Notes: generated from the letters alone by a model not told the origin. A DNA stretch of 64,000 nt from Dinochytrium kinnereticum (GCA_027604005.1 JADGJT010000042.1:8552-72551), one strand, 5' to 3'; shown: positions 21,801 through 33,944, counted from the first letter of the stretch. Made by a program: numbers and translations.

Positions 21801-24800
21801 AAAGAGTGGAGGATTGGGCGCGACCAGCGACGTTGCGAGTGATTTTAGGGTTGGAGGGGGTTACGCTGCCTCTTCTGATGCTGGATCTGTTTACCGGAAC
21901 CAAGGGGGTCGTGATCGTGGGTTCGGCGGAAGGGATGAGGATGAGATGAGCTTGACAAGTGAGAATGAGTCTCATTATGATTCGGAGTTTGGCGGTGTGG
22001 AGGCTGGGTTTACTCCTAATGCTGGGTACCAGGGGGCTTCTGGGAAGGAGGGGGCTGGGGCTGCTGCCTCTGCTGCTGCGGCTGTTGCACTCAGTGTAGG
22101 AGACTCGACGAACACCGTGTCCGGACATGGGCCTTCGCCATTGTCGCAAGGTGGTAAGGGGATTGAACTTGAGAGCCTCTCCAGGAGAGATAAGGGTCTT
22201 GAGGAGGGACTTGGAGGTGGGGCGGAGGAGAAGGGGAAGAAGGGGAAGAAGACGAAAGCTGAGAGAAAAGCTTTGAAGGATAGCAAACCGAAGAAGCCGC
22301 TCTCCGGATCGCGATGCTGGTGGCTTGTCTGCACGTGGTGTGTGACTTGGTGGGTTCCGCCATTTATTTTGAAGTGCTGTGGGATGAAGCGGACTGAACG
22401 GCAGATTGCTTGGAGGGAGAAGGTTGCGCTTTGTTTCATCATCATGTTGATGAACGCGTTCATCCTTTTCTTTATCGTTGGTATTGGACTTGTGCTTTGC
22501 CCTAAGCAGAAGGTTCTTTCGCCCGGTGAAATCACTTCAAGGAATAAGCCGAACAAGGACGCACTTATTCATATGTATGGGAGGTATTACGGTGCTTATG
22601 ACATGTTCATCAACCATGTCAATCAGTTTGACGCCAAGGCTAATGTCTGGGAGAACGAGGTGCTTGGAAAAGACCAGAGGGTTAACTTTGATAAGACAAT
22701 GTTCTGGGGAGACCCGTATTGCCCTCAGATCGTCAAGCCGGTCAGCTTTGTCTTCATGGAGGTCCCCACTGTCGGTTACGGAACAAAGGCTTACCTCCAT
22801 GGATCCGACCCTACCTCGAGATTCGACCATGTCGCAAGAATGGCAGGCTCCATTAAAGGAACGGTTGTCTATGACCGAGGAACCATTGATGATCTAATCA
22901 ACAAGAAAAACCGAATCATCGTCTCCTACGATCGAGTCTACGACGTTACGCCGTTCTACAGCCAAGTTGGATCCACCAGCGCTGTCAACTTTTTGGGCAT
23001 CTCCGCCACTGAGATTCTGAATAAGGGCTCTGCGCTTGGAAATGACGTGACGAATTTCTGGGAGGTTCTCAAACGTGCCAATCAAACTGAATGGGCGTTG
23101 GCGTTGAGATGCCTTGATGATGTTTTTTACATTGGCAACGTTGACCACCGAACTGATTTGAAGTGCATTGTGCCGAATTACGTTCTTCTCGCTGCGTCTT
23201 GCATTTTGGTGTTTATCATTGGATTCAAGTTCATCGCCGCGCTTCAGCTTGGGACCTCGAGGACGCCTGAGGATCATGATAAATTTGTGATTTGCCAGGT
23301 GCCTTGTTACACTGAGGGCGAGGCGTCGTTGGTTCAGACCATTCAGTCGTTGGCGACGTTGGAGTATGATGATAAGCACAAGCTTATTTTCATTATTGCT
23401 GATGGAATGATTATTGGGTCGGGTAATGATCGACCCACGCCTAGGATCGTCCTGGATATTTTGGGTGTGGACCCATCGGTTGACCCTGACTCGAGGAGCT
23501 ACGTGTCCCTCGGGGAGGGGAATAAGCAGCATAACATGGGGAAAGTCTATTCTGGGCTTTACGAGGTCGAGGGTCACGTTGTACCTTTCATTGTGGTTGT
23601 CAAGGTTGGCAAGCCAAGTGAGAGGCAGAGGCCTGGAAATAGGTACATATATTTGTTGTCTATTCTATTTGTCTTGCTCCGTCTTTTCCTTTACTTTTCC
23701 TAACTTTCCCCACTTTACAAAAAACCACAACAGAGGAAAGCGAGACTCCCAGTTGATCCTGATGAGATTCCTGTCGCGTGTCCACTTCAACCAAGGCATG
23801 AACCCGCTCGAGCTTGATATCTACCATCACATGAAGAATGTTATCGGTGTTGACCCCTCTTATTACGAGTACATCTTCTCTATCGATGCTGATACCTTCG
23901 TCTATGCTGACTCGCTGAACCGTCTCGTCTCCAACATGGTTAAAGACTCCAAGATTGTCGGTATCTGTGGCGAAACTCAACTTGCCAATGAACGAACCTC
24001 TTGGGTCACCATGATCCAGGTGTATGAATACTTTATCTCTCACCACCTTTCTAAGGCTTTTGAGAGTTTGTTTGGATCCGTCACTTGCTTGCCTGGTTGT
24101 TTCACGATGTACCGTATTCGAACACCATTCAAGAATATTCCTCTGATTGTGGCTCCTGGAGTCGTGTCTGACTACTCTGAGAATAACGTTGATACCCTTC
24201 ACTTGAAGAACTTGCTTCACCTCGGAGAGGATCGATACCTGACTACTTTACTCATGAAACACTTCCCTTCTATGAAAACCACCTTTGTGGCTGACGCAAA
24301 GTGCAAGACGAACGCACCTGAGAAGTTTAAGGTTCTGTTATCGCAGAGGAGACGATGGATCAACTCGACCGTTCATAACTTGTTGGAGTTAATCATGCTT
24401 CCTGAACTTTGTGGATTCTGCTGTTTTGATATGCGGTTCGTGGTCTTCATTGACCTGTTTGCTACGTTTGTTCAGCCTGCTGCGTTGATTTATATTGGTT
24501 ACTTGATCTATGCGTTTACTACCGACCCTACTACTACTTTCCCTTTCATCTCGTTGATCATGTTGGCGGCTATTTATGGTTTCCAAATTATCATCTTCTT
24601 GATTAAGGGAGAGTGGCAGCATATTGCTTGGATGATTATTGTGAGTTTTTTCTTCTTCTTCATTTTTCTTTTGCTTGAAGGTCAATTGGCTAATTTATTA
24701 TTTTTGTTATTCAGTACTTGATCGGTATTCCGTTCTTTGCCTTCTACATCCCGCTTTATTCCTTCTGGCACTTTGACGACTTCTCATGGGGTAATACCCG

Positions 24801-25491
24801 TATCGTCGTTGAAGATGGGCAGAAGAAGGAGGTCCCGCAAGAGGAGGAGCCGGTGAGTTTCTCCACCTCTGTGTTTTACCCTTTTTTTTGTACACAACCT
24901 AACGGAAGCTATCTCCTTCACGAATAGTTCGACCCCTCTGAGATTCCTCTCAAAAAGTGGAGCGACTACGAATCCGAGCTTCAGGAGAAGCTTGAAGCCC
25001 AGTCCAGCTCATCATACCACTCGAAGGGAGGTGCCGGCTCTGTCCGTATGTCAACCGCCACACCTCCCCCTGTCTTCGTCTCCCAGCCCTACGGTACTCA
25101 ATACACTGGTTCAGTCTACGGCGGAGGATCAGTCTACGGAGGCCCTGCGATGCCCCCTCCCGCCCCCTCCGCCTATGGCTCCGTGTACGGTGGTCCCGCC
25201 TTCGCCCCTGCGTCTGTGTACGGAGATGAGTACGTTCATGCTGCGGCGGTTGCTGCTCAGCAGAACCGCATGAGTTGGGCGGCGGCCAGCCACACGACAT
25301 CGAACAGGAGCTTCCCGACGGATGAGGAGATTCTTGCGCAGATTCGACAGATCTTGTCGACGGCTGATTTGATGACTGTTACGAGGAAGAGTGTTAGGGA
25401 GGAGTTGGGGAGGTTGTTTGGGGTTGATTTGGCTCCTAAGAAGGATTACATTCACTCTTGCATTGATGGGGTTTTGAGGGGGGAGCTGTGA
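18889..25491 (+). CDS. Myosin motor-like chitin synthase (division 2, class V/VII type)
   Basis: Six exons close in frame: 18889-19310, 19707-21309, 21400-23642, 23734-24640, 24715-24852, 24928-25491, giving 1958 residues. Residues about 1-780 form a myosin-type motor with P-loop GETGAGKS (about residue 142). The switch I region reads [10 protein letters not shown] and switch II reads DSPGFS, both departing from the myosin consensus, so ATP hydrolysis may be lost. A low-complexity linker, paired hydrophobic segments ([34 protein letters not shown]) and a cytochrome b5-like region follow. The catalytic domain has [16 protein letters not shown] (about 1473), LGEDRYLTT and QRRRWINST (about 1625), then several transmembrane helices and a C-terminal DEK_C-type domain ([13 protein letters not shown]). 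It polymerises UDP-GlcNAc into chitin at the plasma membrane. Intron 1 (396 nt) is unusually long here. Confidence 0.96.
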
Positions 25492-26782
25492 GGTGATTAT
25501 GCATTTGTTTGATGGGGTTTTTTTTTGTTTCCCTTCCTTTTCGTTATTTGACCATCCCCTGCATTCTTCTCTTTTCTTTAAAATTTTTTTGTTGATGAAT
25601 TTGGGTTGTTTTGGATAGGAGCACCCCTTCCCCACCTTTTTTTGATTTTTTGTCATCCTCACCTCACATCCTTACCATTTCAGCTTAACCTTTGAGTTAG
25701 CCTCTCTACTCTGTTTTTTTTTTTGTTTTAGGTGCTGTTAGAGTTTGGCGCGATCTCGTTGGATCTTTCGTCTTACTCTCTGACTCTCTCTCTCTGTTGC
25801 TGGTGTCTCTCTTTGTTTATGAAAGACGTTACTTCTTCTTGTCTTTTTTTGTCTCGTCTTTAGTTTTGTTTTTTGCTTTATTTGAGACCGTGACTTTGTT
25901 TGCCCTGTCCGTTGTTTTTTTTTCTTTTCCCACTTTGGTGCAGGGTGAAGACTCATCCCTTTCTGTAATTTCCCATCCTATTATAAACAGTGGTATTGTT
26001 TTGTTCGTGAAGCGATTTTGTTGTTGATGATTTGATGTTGTTGATTCACGGGGCCTTGTCCTTCGTGGGAGCTCTTACTCCTCGTAGGTTTTTTTTTTCT
26101 TTTCTATTCCTCTTCTCTGGACTGTCCTTATGATGGGCTGGCGTATTTTTATCGCCTTTCATGTTCGCTTCTTCAAATTTATTCTTGTTTTTGCAATGCC
26201 ACTGATGCGAAAACTCAAGTCAACTCCTGGAATGCCTGCTCTCTCCCCTTTTCTTGCCTTGGTCTTTCCTCGCTGTTGAGCATTAGGTACTAAAGTTTTA
26301 CAATTCACCCATGGCAGCACATTTGACTGAAGCTGGTTTGAGGTTTCTAGATAATGGAGGTGAGATGCTCGTGGTGCGAACCATCAACAGTAATAGTAAT
26401 GTTATTGTAGGGGTTTATTTTCAAGCCTGCACCTGCAGTTTCATTGTTAAGATATACAGGAAAAGGGAAACGATTGTTGGTGTGGGGTGGATAATTGAAC
26501 CTTGAAGCGACCATTCACGGATTCAAGGTGCAACAACGCGTTAGAGACGAATGAGGTGACGAAGGCGGGCGGTGGTGAAAGTTAACGAAGCGTGTCGACA
26601 CACGCTCAAAGATGATGTTGGATTATTGGTTGGGTTGGGACTCGTGAGGGTGGATGTTGAGGGGTGGATTGTGGGGTGGATTGAACCTTACACAACAATA
26701 AAAAGGCAGGGGATCCGCCGGTGCATCAGACAAAGATTCCAGTCACACTAAGGATAACCTTTGGAAACGCGACAAAGAAGAA
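25492..26782. other. Intergenic with TATA-like element before the AAA gene
   Basis: 1.3 kb, T/C-rich in the first 800 bases (probably 3' UTR and flank of the chitin synthase gene). An ACAATAAAAAGG element at about 26695-26706 lies about 80 bases before ATG 26783 and could be its TATA box. A 64-codon frame at 26311 shows no protein-like features. Confidence 0.45.
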
Positions 26783-28789
26783 ATGGCTGGAGTTCCCCCC
26801 CCACCCTCGCCTCCATCGACGCCGTCGGCAGCCTCCTCCCAACCGACACCTCCCTTTGAGACGGTTCTGGTCGATGAGAAGATTCAGTACAAGTTCCCTG
26901 TGGAAGCCTCGCTTCCTCCCTCCACCATTCCACTGAGAACGGTTGTGAAGGCGTTTGCTCCAGGTGTCATGATGGGGAAGACCATCTCCGCTGACCAGCT
27001 TTACCTCAGCTTGGGGAAGCTGAGATCCTCGCAGCATGCGCTTAAGGAGTACAACGCGTCCGTTGGTGTTGTTCGGGATGCTCCGAACCATAACCTTTCT
27101 GCACTTGATGGGGTGTCTCGACTGTCTAGACACCATGCAATGGACCTTTTCAGCGTTCTCGGGTTTCAGGTTCAGAGTCCCACAGATACTGTGACGGTTA
27201 ACGGCCTAGACGACCTCATTGACTCTGTTGAGGAGCTTTTCAAGGAGACCATTGACATGCACCGCTCCCAGATTCAGGGAGGCATGGTCTCGTTTGAGGG
27301 ACTCGGAGAGCTTTTTCGAGTTGGGTCCATCGTCAGTGGAGCCACGGCGCTTGGTTCTGGATCGGTTAGGGCAGGGTATCTCATCACCTCTGCCTTTTAC
27401 GAGGAGAAGAGAACGTTGTTTGGGAAGGAGCAGTGCTTTAGGATGGAGATGGAATCTATTGTCGCCTTTGGGAGGTACTTTTCCACTGTTCGGTTTGAGG
27501 AGATCTTTTCGGGATGGCAGGGGTCGCGGATGAAGGCTGTGTTTGAGCTGCCTTACTTCCCTGCGGACTCAGCTGCCATCGCTGCCTTCACGGCTAGAGG
27601 GGATAAATGTGTGGACATGGTTGGAGGTGGTGGTGATGGCGCTGATTGTCGGTTCGTTCAGTATCGGAGCGGAGCGTTTTACCCTCATCAGCAGCAAAGA
27701 CGAAGTCAGGTTGTCGCTTCTTCCTCCACTGGACGTATCGTGATTGATGGGGAGAGAGGTCTCGCTTTGGGGCATTACCCTTCTCAGGGATCCGATGAGG
27801 TCACTCTGGCGATGATGCAGGCTGCCAGCCGATACAAGAGGGCTTTGGGCGAGTCTGCTTTTGGTAAAGGACCGGCGGGCCCACCGCCCAACGTTGAGAC
27901 GTTGTTGCTCTTTTCTGATGTTCCTAAATCCCTTCGCTCGCTTCTCTGGCCGTCCCTGGTGGGATTCAGCTTCACGACAAAGGGGTGGGGACACGTCTTG
28001 GTTGAGTCGTTGGAGGAGATTGAGTTCAATGATCGCGCGTTTGATCTGCTCGTCTTGACACCAGAGAGAAAGAGGTTGATCAAGGCTTTGGTCTCCTTTG
28101 GAGGAAAGTCGACGCAGGCAAAGTTTCAGGATATTGTTTCTGGGAAGGCAGGTGGATCCGTCTTCTTGCTTCACGGACCGCCTGGGGTCGGGAAAACCTT
28201 GACAGCAGAGGCCATCGCTGAGCTTCTTCATCGACCGCTTTACTATGTCACCATGGGGGAGTTGGGAACCAACCCAGAGGAGATGGAGAAACGATTAGGC
28301 GCGGTTCTAGAGCTCTGCGCTGGATGGGACGCCTTGGCCATCATTGACGAAGCGGACGTCTTTTTGGAGAAGAGAGCTTCAGGGTCGGCATCAGATGTTG
28401 TTCGCAACGCGATGGTGTGCGTCATGCTTAGACTGATTGAATACCATCAAGGCATCCTGTTCCTCACCACCAACAGGATCCTGGTGTTCGATCCGGCCTT
28501 TGAGAGCAGGGTGACGGTTGCTCTGAAATACGATCATCTGACGCCGGATGCTAGGGAGAAGGTTTGGAGGAACCTCATTGCTAATCTCTCTGGGGTTGAG
28601 GTTGCGTCGATTGATTACGCTAAACTTGCTGAGACGGTCATGAATGGACGACAGATCAAGAATTCGGTTCGATTGGCGCTTGCCTTGGCGGAAGACGCGT
28701 CGTCTCCGCTGACGCAGGAGCTGATTGAGGAGACGATGGCCATCACGGCGCTGGGGCGTCTGGAGATGGAGACGTCGGCAGCGTATTGA
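26783..28789 (+). CDS. AAA-family ATPase (fungal DUF7025-type)
   Basis: One uninterrupted frame of 668 residues, notable because almost every neighbour has introns. The start is Pro/Ser-rich (about 30 residues). The middle matches fungal AAA proteins with an N-terminal DUF7025-like region: GYLITSAFYEEKRTLFGKEQCFRME, then a FELPYFPADS strand and DYLVLTPERK-like DLLVLTPERKRLIKALV just before the ATPase core. The core has Walker A GPPGVGKT (about 465-472), Walker B LAIIDEADVFLEKR (about 518-530), a sensor region FLTTNRILVFDPAFESRV with an Arg-finger candidate, and LKYDHLTPDAREKVWRNL as lid. The substrate of this family is unknown to me; cytosolic or nuclear location is inferred from the absence of targeting signals. 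Confidence 0.9.
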   Translation: MAGVPPPPSPPSTPSAASSQPTPPFETVLVDEKIQYKFPVEASLPPSTIPLRTVVKAFAPGVMMGKTISADQLYLSLGKLRSSQHALKEYNASVGVVRDAPNHNLSALDGVSRLSRHHAMDLFSVLGFQVQSPTDTVTVNGLDDLIDSVEELFKETIDMHRSQIQGGMVSFEGLGELFRVGSIVSGATALGSGSVRAGYLITSAFYEEKRTLFGKEQCFRMEMESIVAFGRYFSTVRFEEIFSGWQGSRMKAVFELPYFPADSAAIAAFTARGDKCVDMVGGGGDGADCRFVQYRSGAFYPHQQQRRSQVVASSSTGRIVIDGERGLALGHYPSQGSDEVTLAMMQAASRYKRALGESAFGKGPAGPPPNVETLLLFSDVPKSLRSLLWPSLVGFSFTTKGWGHVLVESLEEIEFNDRAFDLLVLTPERKRLIKALVSFGGKSTQAKFQDIVSGKAGGSVFLLHGPPGVGKTLTAEAIAELLHRPLYYVTMGELGTNPEEMEKRLGAVLELCAGWDALAIIDEADVFLEKRASGSASDVVRNAMVCVMLRLIEYHQGILFLTTNRILVFDPAFESRVTVALKYDHLTPDAREKVWRNLIANLSGVEVASIDYAKLAETVMNGRQIKNSVRLALALAEDASSPLTQELIEETMAITALGRLEMETSAAY

Positions 28790-29004
28790 AATAAAAAAAA
28801 AATAAAATCAAATCAAGCTAACAATCAACCCATAAAGCCCCAACACCTCCGCAAAGATCAAGATGAGCACCATTCTTGATGCTCTGATGAACCTCCCAAC
28901 CCAACCACAAAGAAAACAAAAAAAAAAGAAACCCCCACCAAATAAATGAAAGGGATAAAAATCCAACAACCCCAAAAGTGAAACCAAATAATAAAAAAAT
29001 CATC

Positions 29005-31922
29005 ATGTGGGGCCACAGTATTGCCCGTCTGACGATCCAGCGCCGCGCGGTGCTCCCCACCTTCCCTCCCCACATCACTCGCATCGCAGCTGTCAGATCG
29101 TTGTCGTCTGATCAGACAACGTCAAGAAAATACCCTCCCGCGGATCCTGAGGATGATCCTCAGCTGAGGACCGTGCCGAGCCCTGAGGCCCGGTGGTCGG
29201 TTTTGCCGCAGCTGAGGGGGAGGAGCGCTGCCACGAATCGGTTGTGGATTAACAGGTGGGGGTTATNNNNNNNNNNNNNNNNNNNNNNNNNNNNNNNNNN
29301 NNNNNNNNNNNNNNNNNNNNNNNNNNNNNNNNNNNNNNNNNNNNNNNNNNNNNNNNNNNNNNNNNNNNNNNNNNNNNNNNNNNNNNNNNNNNNNNNNNNN
29401 NNNNNNNNNNNNNNNNNNNNNNNNNNNNNNNNNNNNNNNNNNNNNNNNNNNNNNNNNNNNCCCCCCAAAAAAAAAAAAACAAACAAACCACCAACTACAA
29501 ACAGATACCTAGAACGCAAAGAATCCGCCAAAACCGATTCCAAGCCCCAGACAAAACCCGTTCCGATCCTCAAATCCATGTCCGACTCATTCGTTGACGA
29601 GTACCTGCTTTTCAAATCTGAGGAAGGGGTGAGAGAGGATTATGTGAACAGTTATGGGAGCATTCGGATTGGAAAGGTTTTGGAGGATTTGGATGCGCTT
29701 GCTGGGAGTGTTGCTTATCGCCATTGTGATGATGGGAGAGATGATACACCGCCTTTGACTATTGTGACGGGTGTGTTTTCTTTTTTTTTTTTTTTTGGTT
29801 TTTTTTGTTTTTTTGTTTTTTTTAAGATGTTGTTTGTTTGTTTGTTGCTGTTTTGTTGTTTGTTTTTTTTTTTTTGGTTGTGGAATGGTTGCTGCTTTCC
29901 TTCTTTTTTGGCTGGCTGGCTGCTTTCCTTTACTTGGCTAATACGGTCAAGTTTCTCGCCTTTTTTGTTGATCTTTTCTTTTGGCCCTCGTTATCTTTTT
30001 GATGTTTGGACGCTGGTTAAAATGCTAACACGACTCCAATCAATCAGCCAGCGTGGACCGTATTGACATGATCAACCGCATCCCCGTGGACAAAGACATC
30101 TGTCTCTCTGGCTGCGTAACATGTACTTGATTTCCCATCACCCTCCATCATCTTACTCCATCCCTTTGCTCTACACAGATGTTGGAACCTCATCGATGGA
30201 GATCTCCCTGAAGATGGAAACGCTTCCTGACGGTATATCTCCGGCTGAACTGTTCACCAAGAGCGCTGCGGAAAGGGTTTCGATGTTTGCCACGAGCCCT
30301 GGAGTGAAACCGATCTTGGCGGCGAAATTCACGATGGTTGCGAGGGATAATGAGACGAACAAGGCTGCAAAGGTTAATCAGTTGAAGTTGGAGTCGGAGG
30401 AGGAGAGGAGGTTGTTTAGGTTGGGGGCTGGTAGGTTTCATTGTGGTTGTTGGTGATGATGATGTTGTTGTTGTTGTTTGTTGTTTGTTTGTTCTTTTTC
30501 ATTGCTAAATGTTTTTCTTTGGATGGCATGCGGCTTGCAGTTGATTTCAATTGGTGTTTCCTCTTTTTTCATTTTCATTTTATATTTATTTATTTATTGC
30601 TTTTATCCATCTTGCCTGAGTGAGGCCTTTGGTCGAGTCTAACTTGGGGTTTTGGTTTTTCCCTCCCTTTCAACTGACGGTCCTCTTTTCTCTTTTTACA
30701 GAGCAAAAGGCACGAAAGAAGGTTGCCTCTCAAACATCACTGACAAAGATCCCGCCTAGCACCGAGGAGGTGAGCTCTTTAGTCTGCTTTCCCGACTGTG
30801 TTTAACGCTCCTTCCCTTTAATTTAGATGCTTCTTGTCCACGATCTTTATCTGGAGACGAAAAAATATCTGGATCCGTCTGCACGGACACCCAAGCCTGA
30901 CAATGCGATTTGGATGGAGGACACCATTCAGCGATCTCTGGTGATGTGCATGCCTCAGGTGCAAAAATTTTTTTTTCTTTTCTTTTCTTTTTCTTTTCAG
31001 AGCGTTTCTTTCTTCGCGGTGTCGCCCTAGTTGTTGATGGGCCGTGTCAAACGTTTTCATGTTCTCTCATGCTTCTTTTTTTTTCTTTTCTTTTTTGAAT
31101 CTAGGACCGCAACATTCACAACTTTATCTTTGGTGAGTTTCCAAGTGGTTTTTGTCCCCTCATCCCTGATCTCTAAAAAAAAAAACCAAAAACAAACAAC
31201 AGGTGGCTACCTCATGCGATTGGCTTACGAGCTCAGCTACTCCACCGCCATCATCTTTTCGAAATCCCGTGTTTACTTTGTGGCTCTTGATGACATCACT
31301 TTTAAACTTCCTGTTCCGATTGGGAGTCTTCTTTCGTTGAGCGCGCAGGTTGTTTACAGCGCTGGAAGCCCGTCACGGAGTTTCCAGGTTCGCGTTCGAG
31401 CGGATGTGATTGACCCGTTGAAGGGTCAGAGCGATATGTCGAATGAGGTGAGCTTTTGTGTTTGTTTTTTGTTTTGAACGTTGGTCTTTTGTTTTTTGTT
31501 TATATTGGTTGATGGATTGGTTTTAATTATTTTAATTATTTTATTCTTCCTTTTCATCTTCTCTGTAATCTTTATATTTTTTAATTTTGATTTTTATCTT
31601 TATCCTCACCTTCTTTTTTTTTTTTAATCTTTTGTTTGTTTCGGCAGTTTTTCTTTACGTTCATCGCGCCAAACGACGGGATGCCTCGAGTGATCCCCAA
31701 GACGTATGAGGAGAGGTGAGAGTTTGCTCAGTCCCTTCCATGCATCCTTGGCGTGGAAGGGGGTGTATTTGTTTTTTATTTTTATTTAATCTGACTCTGT
31801 TTATGCGGATGCGCAGCATGCTGTACCTTGACGGCAAGCGACGCAAGGATGCGTGGATCTCAGCGTCTCGACACAACACGGCGCTGTTTGGGTCAGCGCG
31901 GCTGCATGACTGGGAGCAGTGA
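29005..31922 (+). CDS. ACOT9-like mitochondrial acyl-CoA thioesterase (double hotdog)
   Basis: Ten exons close in frame: 29005-29255, 29505-29770, 30048-30122, 30179-30430, 30702-30769, 30827-30958, 31105-31132, 31203-31447, 31648-31715, 31817-31922, giving 496 residues if the gap holds only intron. The N-terminus is basic and Ser/Arg-rich (SIARLTIQRRAVLPTF), consistent with mitochondrial import. The first hotdog shows VREDYVNSYGSIRIGKVLEDLDALAG, VTASVDRIDMINR and YVGTSSMEISLKME; the second shows MEDTIQRSLVMCMPQDRNIHNFIFGGYLMRLAYE split over exons 6-8, then VALDDITFKLPVPIGSLL and VIPKTYEESMLYLDGKRR. Order and spacing match ACOT9. It should hydrolyse acyl-CoA to free acid and CoA. The first intron contains a 194-base N gap, so extra sequence there cannot be excluded. 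Confidence 0.92.
29267..29460. other. Assembly gap of 194 Ns
   Basis: The Ns start 11 bases after the 5' splice site of intron 1 of the thioesterase gene and are followed by a C run and an A run before the 3' splice site. Homopolymers probably stopped the assembly. Because both exons join in frame (AG|A), the gap is probably purely intronic. Confidence 0.95.
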
Positions 31923-32595
31923 GAGAGAGAGAGAGAGAGTAGAGAGAGAGAAGAGAGAAGAGAGTAGAGAGAGAGAGGGAGAGAGAGAGAGAGAGAGAGA
32001 AGGGTGTGATTGATGTGTGAGAGCAGAGAAATGAAAAATAAAAAAGAACAGAAGCATTAATTATTATTATTTATTTATTATTTATTTATTTATTATTCCC
32101 TCATATTAATTAAATAAATAATAATAAATAAATAATAATAAATAATGAAGTAATATTCAAGATGGTTTCTACCAGCAAGAATTGCATTGCATTGCATTAA
32201 TTGCAAGAAGAGGGAGGGAGTGGGGGTGGATATTCCACTGACTGTATTATCATTCATTAATTAATTAATTGATTAATTATCGGAAAGATATGGATGGATG
32301 GAATGGATGGGTGGAATGGATTTTTAAAATATTTTATTTCACATCTCCACAGGCATGTAACACAGCTACGAATGAATTAATTATTATTTAATCAATTAAT
32401 TAATTAGTATAAACATATAGAGACTAATATTCAATGAATAATGCAGGTTTCTACCAGTCCAATAATCCATCCACAGAGAGAAAATTATTATTATTAAAGG
32501 CAACTCCTCATCTCTCTCTCTCTCCTCTCACTCGCTCCTGCAATCATTCTCACCCCACCCCACCCCATCAGACAACAACCTCAACTTCAACCACC
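31921..32595. repeat. GA microsatellite and AT-rich simple sequence
   Basis: Directly after the thioesterase stop a GA/GAGAGA tract runs to about 32002. Then come TTATTATT/AATAAATA alternations (about 32055-32150), TTAATTAA clusters near 32260 and 32385, and a C/A-rich leader before ATG 32596. This spacer is far more AT-rich than its surroundings. No coding gene seen. Confidence 0.85.
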
Positions 32596-33944
32596 ATGGT
32601 GCGTACGCTTCACCCCCTCCCCCTCCCCGCACTCACCTAACAACACGCACTGCCTCTCTCCACTGCTCTCGCTGCTCTCTCCTTGCTGCCCTTGGTTGGA
32701 TCCGCCCGCTGGAAGTGGTGGGTGTGGGCGTTTGCTCGTCTCGTGTATACCATGCGGTTGCAGTGATGGCTGGGAAAGTTTTGCTTTGCTCCTCTGTTCA
32801 TGGCGCTGGTGCGAGGCCTCAGAGCTCGGGCACCCCCCTTCCCTTTTTCTGTTGGATGCTCGCGCTCTCCACATTGGATTTTTGCAGCGGAATTGGTTGG
32901 GAGGGTATATGGGAAATGATCGGGCGGAGATGTGGGTTTACCGTGGAGACGGCATTCTCTCATTGATAGCCTGGGAGAAGAGGCCTTTCTTTCATTCCTT
33001 CATGTGATGTGCACAGGATGGGGTGCAGCTTTCTAGAAAGAACCCTTGCGTTGTTTTTTTTCATTTCCTCACGTTTGCCTCGCACTGGCTAACCCTTCCC
33101 ATTTTGCAAACCTGATTTTCACGATACAGTCTTCCGGTGTCCAAGTCTCAAACGAAGTTATCACCCTCGTAAGTTACAATGGCATCCCGTACATCCGCCT
33201 CTTTTCTATCCTTTATTACTTTCTTGTAAAAAAAAAAAAAAAAGAGTCTGACATAAACATACATGTTAGTTTGAGGAAATGAAGCTTAGGCGAAAGTACG
33301 CCTTCATGGTCTTCAAGATCCAGGAGTCCCTGATTGTGCCGGACCTTATCTACACCACGGAGCAAGCCGATATTGCCGGAACCGACGCCACTTTCCAGGC
33401 CTTTGTCAACCAAATGCCCGCGGAGGAGGGTCGGTACGGTGTCTTTGACTTTGAGTACGACAGCGGTTCCGATGGTATCCGTAACAAGCTCGTCTTCTTC
33501 TTGTGGTATGATTCTCTTTTTTTTTTGTTCTGGTGTTTTTTCTTCTCTTGTTTTGTGTGTGCGTTGGGGTCGGCGGTGCCTCTGTTTCATGTTTTCCTTT
33601 GGGTCTAGTCGATTAACGATTGTGTTTTATTTTAGGGCCCCTGACACTTCCAAGATCCGGTCCCGTATGCTTTACGCCTCTTCAAAGCTTGCCATTAGGC
33701 AGCGTCTCGATGGTATTCACACCGAGATCCAGTGCACTGACAGCGCCGAGGTAAGTTCCTAATGAGCAGCATGATTTCTCCTTGCTATCCACCTCTATTT
33801 TTAATTTTTTTTATTTATTTTTGGTTTCTAAACGTTTTTTTTTCCTCCTCGTCCGGCTCCTCTCCTTAGCTCGCCTACGAGTCCGTGTTCGAGAAGCTAG
33901 CCCCCAAGGGTGCCGTCCCCCTCCACCGCCCCCCCAAGGCGTAA
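32596..33944 (+). CDS. COF1: Cofilin / ADF
   Basis: Five exons: 32596-32598 (the ATG alone), 33130-33168, 33270-33505, 33636-33750, 33870-33944, frame-consistent, 155 residues. Exon 1 is only the start codon in a CCACCATGGTGCGT context, so the 531-nt first intron begins immediately after it; exon 2 restores the cofilin start SSGVQVSNEVITL. The ADF-H fold follows: KLRRKYAFMVFKI, RYGVFDFEYDS, KLVFFLWAPDTSKIRSRMLYASSKLAIRQRLDGI (the actin-binding long helix) and EIQCTDSAELAYESVFEKL. It severs and recycles actin filaments. Ser after Met is the usual regulatory phosphorylation site in animals; fungi generally lack that kinase. A short exon near the start codon is also known from yeast COF1. Confidence 0.93.

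Noticed and set aside
32637..32963. Minus-strand frames over cofilin intron 1
   Set aside because: No motif, and cofilin fully explains the locus on the other strand.
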